A stretch of 64,000 bases of DNA from Pochonia chlamydosporia 170 (taxonomy: Eukaryota; Ascomycota; Sordariomycetes; Hypocreales; Clavicipitaceae). Location of the stretch: assembly GCF_001653235.2 (NCBI RefSeq), contig NC_035793.1, positions 2,232,001-2,296,000 on the forward strand, written 5' to 3'. This document shows, one piece after another, positions 60,632-64,000 of this stretch. A model generated the notes under the pieces. The model did no database searches and was not told the DNA's origin. It saw only the letters and a list, made by a program, of their open reading frames with translations. Positions within the stretch are counted from its first letter, which is position 1; every line of letters begins with the position of its first letter. The position numbers and the translations under genes are program-made.

Positions 60632-61368
60632 AGACGCTGCTCCGCTTCCTCGTCAGGCAATGGCGGCTGCAAGATCCGTCCCAAAATATTGTCTGCTACT
60701 CCTCTTTCGGTCACCTCCCGCCAAGGTCCGCGGACTGGAGTTGCTCAAGTATGCAGTCAAGGATTCTTCGGCCTAATCGACAGCGGACTGGTTCCGGTCC
60801 GTCTCCCAATTCCGTGTCAAGTCCATGTCCATCCATCTTTTGATGCCTCCGCTTTACTTATGACCGATCTAATCCGTGGCCGGTAACGGTGCTATGGCTG
60901 TTTTATTAAGACAGCCAGACTGGGATTGCACCAGACCCCCAACCTGTTGCCAAGTCCATTTTTTACTAGTTATTTCGCCTTTATTACCCAGACATACCAT
61001 AACGCTTTCTCCAATTATCTGTTTCTTCTGTCTTTCATCCTGTTGAGAGTCGGTCAGTGTTACTGGTCTCCCTTGAAAGAGTCTTCTTCATCAACCTTTT
61101 CGAACACTTCTATTCCATCTAGATAAAACACGGAAGGTTTTGTACTTGCGGCTGTCTCTTTTGACCACTTTCTCTGTACTCTCCGGCCATTGTACTTGAC
61201 TTTTGTCTGTGCCAAATGTCCCACCGGCTTCCCTTCCACTTTTGTGGAAAACAGACAAGAACATCGAGTCTCGAAATCAACCACTTTTGTTGTGACACCG
61301 ACATCAACTGAGCCCACACCGAATTTAACTCCATCATTAACCTTGATCTCACTCACAACACCGGCAAG

Positions 61369-63385
61369 ATGGCATCAGATCCCGAAAAGGCTCCTGCCGC
61401 GACTTCAGCGGGAGATGGGAATCAACTAGAAGCCTTTCCATCCTCGTCTTCGCTCTCTTCTTCTTTGGACACCGAGTCGCCGCAACTTGAGGCCATCAAA
61501 ACATCGCACACTAATCGCAGTCGACGATCTATTGCATCCCAACGGCTTGATGTCAACGACCCTTATGAGAATCTCGAACATTGCATCACCCCAGATGTCG
61601 AAACTGAAGCTGAGCGTATGGCCAGGGAACCCATCACTTACACCCGCACTGGTACGAGTATCGGCAGTACGGCTTCTCGCCCGCCAGAATTCGAGGTCTA
61701 TTTTGAAGAGAGTGACCCCGAAAATCCTAGGAATTGGCCATTGTGGTACCGATGTTGGTGCATCTTTTGTGTCTCCTTTGCGACTTGGGTTGCCACCTTG
61801 TATAGTACCAGTTACACATCTTCCACTCCCGGCTTAATTGAAGATTTTGGCTCAACAACCACAATCGTCACACTTGGCATGACGACGTATCTTCTGGGCC
61901 TCGCCGCCGGTAGTCTGGTTGTTGCTCCCCTGAGTGAACTTTATGGTCGCCAAATTGTCTATATTGTGTGTCTCTGCTTGTGGGCAATTCTCATCGTTCC
62001 ATGCGGTCTTGCGCAGTCGCTGACCACCATTATTGTTGTGCGATTCATTGGGTAAGTTGATCGAAACCGTTCATTCCAGGGAGACATGTTTCCAAAAGTG
62101 CCACTGCTGACTGTATAACCCGCGCAGTGCATTCTTTGGCGCCGTCATGATTTCCAATGCCCCAGGCAGCGTTGTAGATGTCTCAAACCCCGACTATCTC
62201 GCCCGAAGCATGTCTCTCTTTGGTGTCGCACCTCTCAACGGGCCAGTGACAGGACCCATCATCGGTGGATTTGTGTTTCAATACCTAGGATGGCGTTGGG
62301 CCAACTGGATTGTCCTCATCATGGCTGGACTGGCCATAGCTCTCATGTGCACTGTCAAGGAAACATATGCGCCCAAGATCCTTCAGCGCAAAGCCGCGAG
62401 GATGAGAAAGGAGATGGATGACCCTAGATATTGGTGTCAGTACGACCAAAAAGTATCGACCTTGCACTTGCTCAAAGTAAACCTGAGCCGACCATTTATT
62501 CTCTTTGCCACGGAGCCCATTTTATGGTTTATGAATTTCTGGTACGCTGCTCAACTCAACCACACCACATTCTCAAAATTGGCCCCTGACTGACCTTGAA
62601 ACAACAGGATCTCCATCATTTACGGGATTTTGTATCTTTGCTTTGTTGCGTATCCGGTAGTATTCTCAGAACACAGAGGATGGGGGCCAGGTATCTCAGG
62701 ACTGGCCTTCTGTGGTATTGGCATCGGGACCTTGACCGCCATCGCTGCAGAACCGCTGTTTCGACACATAATCCATTCGCAACCACGGGACCCAGAGACG
62801 GGCAAACCATACCCGGAAGCCCAAGCCTCCATCATGGCAATTGGTGCTGTCTGCACGGCCGTTGGCCAAATTGGATTCTCATGGACATGTCTACCGAAAT
62901 CCATTCACTGGGCTGCTCCCATCGCCTTCGGCATCCCGTTTGGATGCGGCAACACCATCAGCTTCATTTACGGATCCAACTACATCGCCGGTGCCTATGG
63001 CATCTACGCAGCCAGCGCCTTGGCTGGTAATGCCGTCATCAGGAGCATCTTTGGCGGCGCTCTGCCCCTGGCTGGCCCGCAAATGTATAAAGCACTCACA
63101 CCCCAATGGGCAGGGACATTGCTCGGCTTGCTAGAGGTTGCTATTATCCCCATCCCTTTCATTTTCTGGAGATATGGGAGTAAAATTCGAGCAAAGAGCC
63201 GAACAATTCGACAACTGCGGGAGGATCAAGATCGGCTTGACGAAAAAAGAGCAAGGGGCCTTGCTAGAATTGAGAGACGAGCAGCCAGACTGCAGGCCGA
63301 AAATGCTACCAGGACGGACGAGAAAAGGACTGAAAAGGATGCAGTCAGGACGGATGAGGTAGATGCCGTCAAGAAGAGTGAATGA
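61369..63385 (+). CDS. MFS multidrug transporter, DHA1 type
   Basis: Three exons (61369-62051, 62128-62541, 62608-63385; introns of 76 and 66 bases with donors GTAAGT and GTACGC), 624 residues. A long, hydrophilic, Ser-rich N-terminus (about 1-125) ends with a DPENPRNWPLWYR motif that typically precedes helix 1 in fungal DHA1 transporters. About 12 helices follow. Motif A-type PLSELYGRQ and the antiporter motif C GPVTGPIIGG (residues 266-275, beginning of exon 2) are present. The C-terminal tail is basic and charged, with repeated TDEKRTEKDAVRTDE-type sequence. It should export drugs, polyamines or toxic metabolites across the plasma membrane using the proton gradient. The substrate is unknown. 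Confidence 0.93.
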
Positions 63386-63867
63386 TGAAGGACTTGACAC
63401 TTCCGATAGAGTCTGCTATAGCAAGGCGTTGTTGGCGTTTCGATTTCTTGGTGTTTTGAATCATGGGGTCGGTCACCGTATTATCTATTACAACTTAATC
63501 ATAGTGAATAAAGAGAGAAGAATATATCAAAATGATACTGTCATTAAGACTTGATAGAGCCAGACGAGATTCACGCTTTAAGTGAAATGACTTGCAGGAG
63601 AACACTTTTGATGCATGCAGCTTGCAGCCCAAGAAGCAAAGGTGACAAGGTGAGGCAAGTGCATGAGACATCATCGTCACGCTATTGTATCACGTCGCAC
63701 CAGAGCACAAACAATATCCGAATCAGCCACCGGACTACTCAACAAACCTAGTCTCTTCGGAAGCCAAAAAAAAAAAACGAGGAGAAGAGAGACCAAGTAT
63801 CTTGTAGTAAATGGGAAAAAAAAAACAAAAAAAAATACAGCATGTCAATCGTTCTTTAATAGGAACA
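63386..63867. other. Spacer between DHA1 transporter and tRNA-Lys
   Basis: About 480 bases containing the transporter 3' end and A-rich tracts (63766-63777, 63816-63825, 63827-63835). The last two act as T runs downstream of the minus-strand tRNA. Confidence 0.6.
63827..63835 (-). terminator. Probable Pol III terminator of tRNA-Lys
   Basis: A T9 run on the minus strand starting about 33 bases after the tRNA 3' end, followed by a T10 run. No closer T4 run exists. Confidence 0.6.
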
Positions 63868-63951
63868 GCCCGATGCGGGGGTCGAACCCGCAACCTTGAG
63901 ATTTCGTGTACTCGTAAGAGTCTCACGCTCTACCGATTGAGCTAACCGGGC
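63868..63951 (-). tRNA. tRNA-Lys (anticodon CTT) with 12-base intron
   Basis: On minus, the acceptor stem GCCCGGT pairs with ATCGGGC (one G-T). The D arm is AGCTC-AATCGGTA-GAGC. The anticodon stem TGAGA/TCTCA holds the loop CTCTTAA after removal of CGAGTACACGAA (63903-63914), which sits at the canonical intron position one base 3' of the anticodon. The anticodon is CTT (Lys, AAG codons). The T arm is TGCGGG-TTCGACC-CCCGCA. The intron is short but in the fungal range. Confidence 0.95.
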
Positions 63952-64000
63952 ACCGAAATTCGATGCGAAAGTTGCAACTGGGGTCCGCTATTGCAGACTA

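Larger units (their letters stand above)
49844..61368. other. 11.5-kb gene desert between CP2 factor and DHA1 transporter
   Basis: Divergent genes face away from this interval. No firm protein gene is seen. Noted inside: TACCTAGGTA at 50445 and 52340, TACTCCGTA/TACGGAGTA at 56063 and 60414, many ACCAGAC/GTCTGGT sites near 50.3-51.1 kb, tetra- and pentanucleotide repeats (50338-50362, 56585-56612, 60605-60631), a TGGTCAAT-rich repeat (53268-53310), T21 at 57560-57580, a well-formed intron at 53866-53933 and an isolated 171-codon minus-strand frame at 58403-58918. The 57.7-59.6 kb part is AT-richer. Confidence 0.5.

Overview
The window is nuclear DNA of a filamentous ascomycete, most likely a Sordariomycete of the order Hypocreales; this placement is inferred from gene families and style, not from a search. 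Genes carry short introns (about 50-195 bases) with GTRNGT-like donors and CTAAC/CTGAC-like branch sites. There are nuclear tRNA genes, one with an intron. Typical fungal families are present: a Zn2Cys6 regulator, a CP2/Grainyhead regulator, DHA1 and DHA2 drug transporters, a CipC-like protein, a fungal phospholipase A2 and an S1/P1 nuclease. Exon models were built by hand from splice sites and frame, and every joined CDS given here has a length divisible by three.

Layout. 1-5.0 kb: no convincing gene. 5.0-12.2 kb: housekeeping block with eIF2B epsilon (+), a HAD/RGG protein of the Swiss-Army-Knife type (-), a DUF167 protein (+) and a GNAT acetyltransferase (+). 12.5 kb: tRNA-Thr(AGT). 13-14 kb: secreted GDSL esterase (-). 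17.0-17.5 kb: CipC-like stress protein (+). 20.1-24.9 kb: a membrane-centred group made of a small Cys-rich protein with an RLRGG motif, two divergently transcribed four-helix MARVEL-like proteins, and a DHA2 MFS transporter. 27.2-34.2 kb: three secreted hydrolases (phospholipase A2, S10 serine carboxypeptidase, S1/P1 nuclease), then a SnoaL-like protein. 35.8-37.5 kb: Zn2Cys6 regulator. 38.4-38.8 kb: Cys-rich, probably GPI-anchored surface protein. 38.8-47.1 kb: 8.3 kb without a firm gene although the flanking genes converge. 47.1-49.8 kb: CP2/Grainyhead factor (-). 49.8-61.4 kb: 11.5 kb gene desert. 61.4-63.4 kb: DHA1 MFS transporter (+). 63.9 kb: intron-containing tRNA-Lys(CTT).

How the parts fit. 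There is no classical biosynthetic gene cluster: no backbone synthase is visible. The 13-38 kb part is rich in secreted or surface proteins (esterase, phospholipase, peptidase, nuclease, Cys-rich GPI candidate) and transporters, as expected of a saprotroph or a pathogen feeding on animal or plant tissue. Neighbouring genes are mostly arranged divergently or convergently with their own promoters, several with clear TATA boxes about 90-135 bases before the ATG.

The least explained material lies between genes. Three short motifs recur far more often than chance predicts: TACCTAGGTA, TACGGAGTA and ACCAGAC. Two very long gene-free intervals flank the CP2 regulator, and one contains a textbook intron with no recognisable gene around it.
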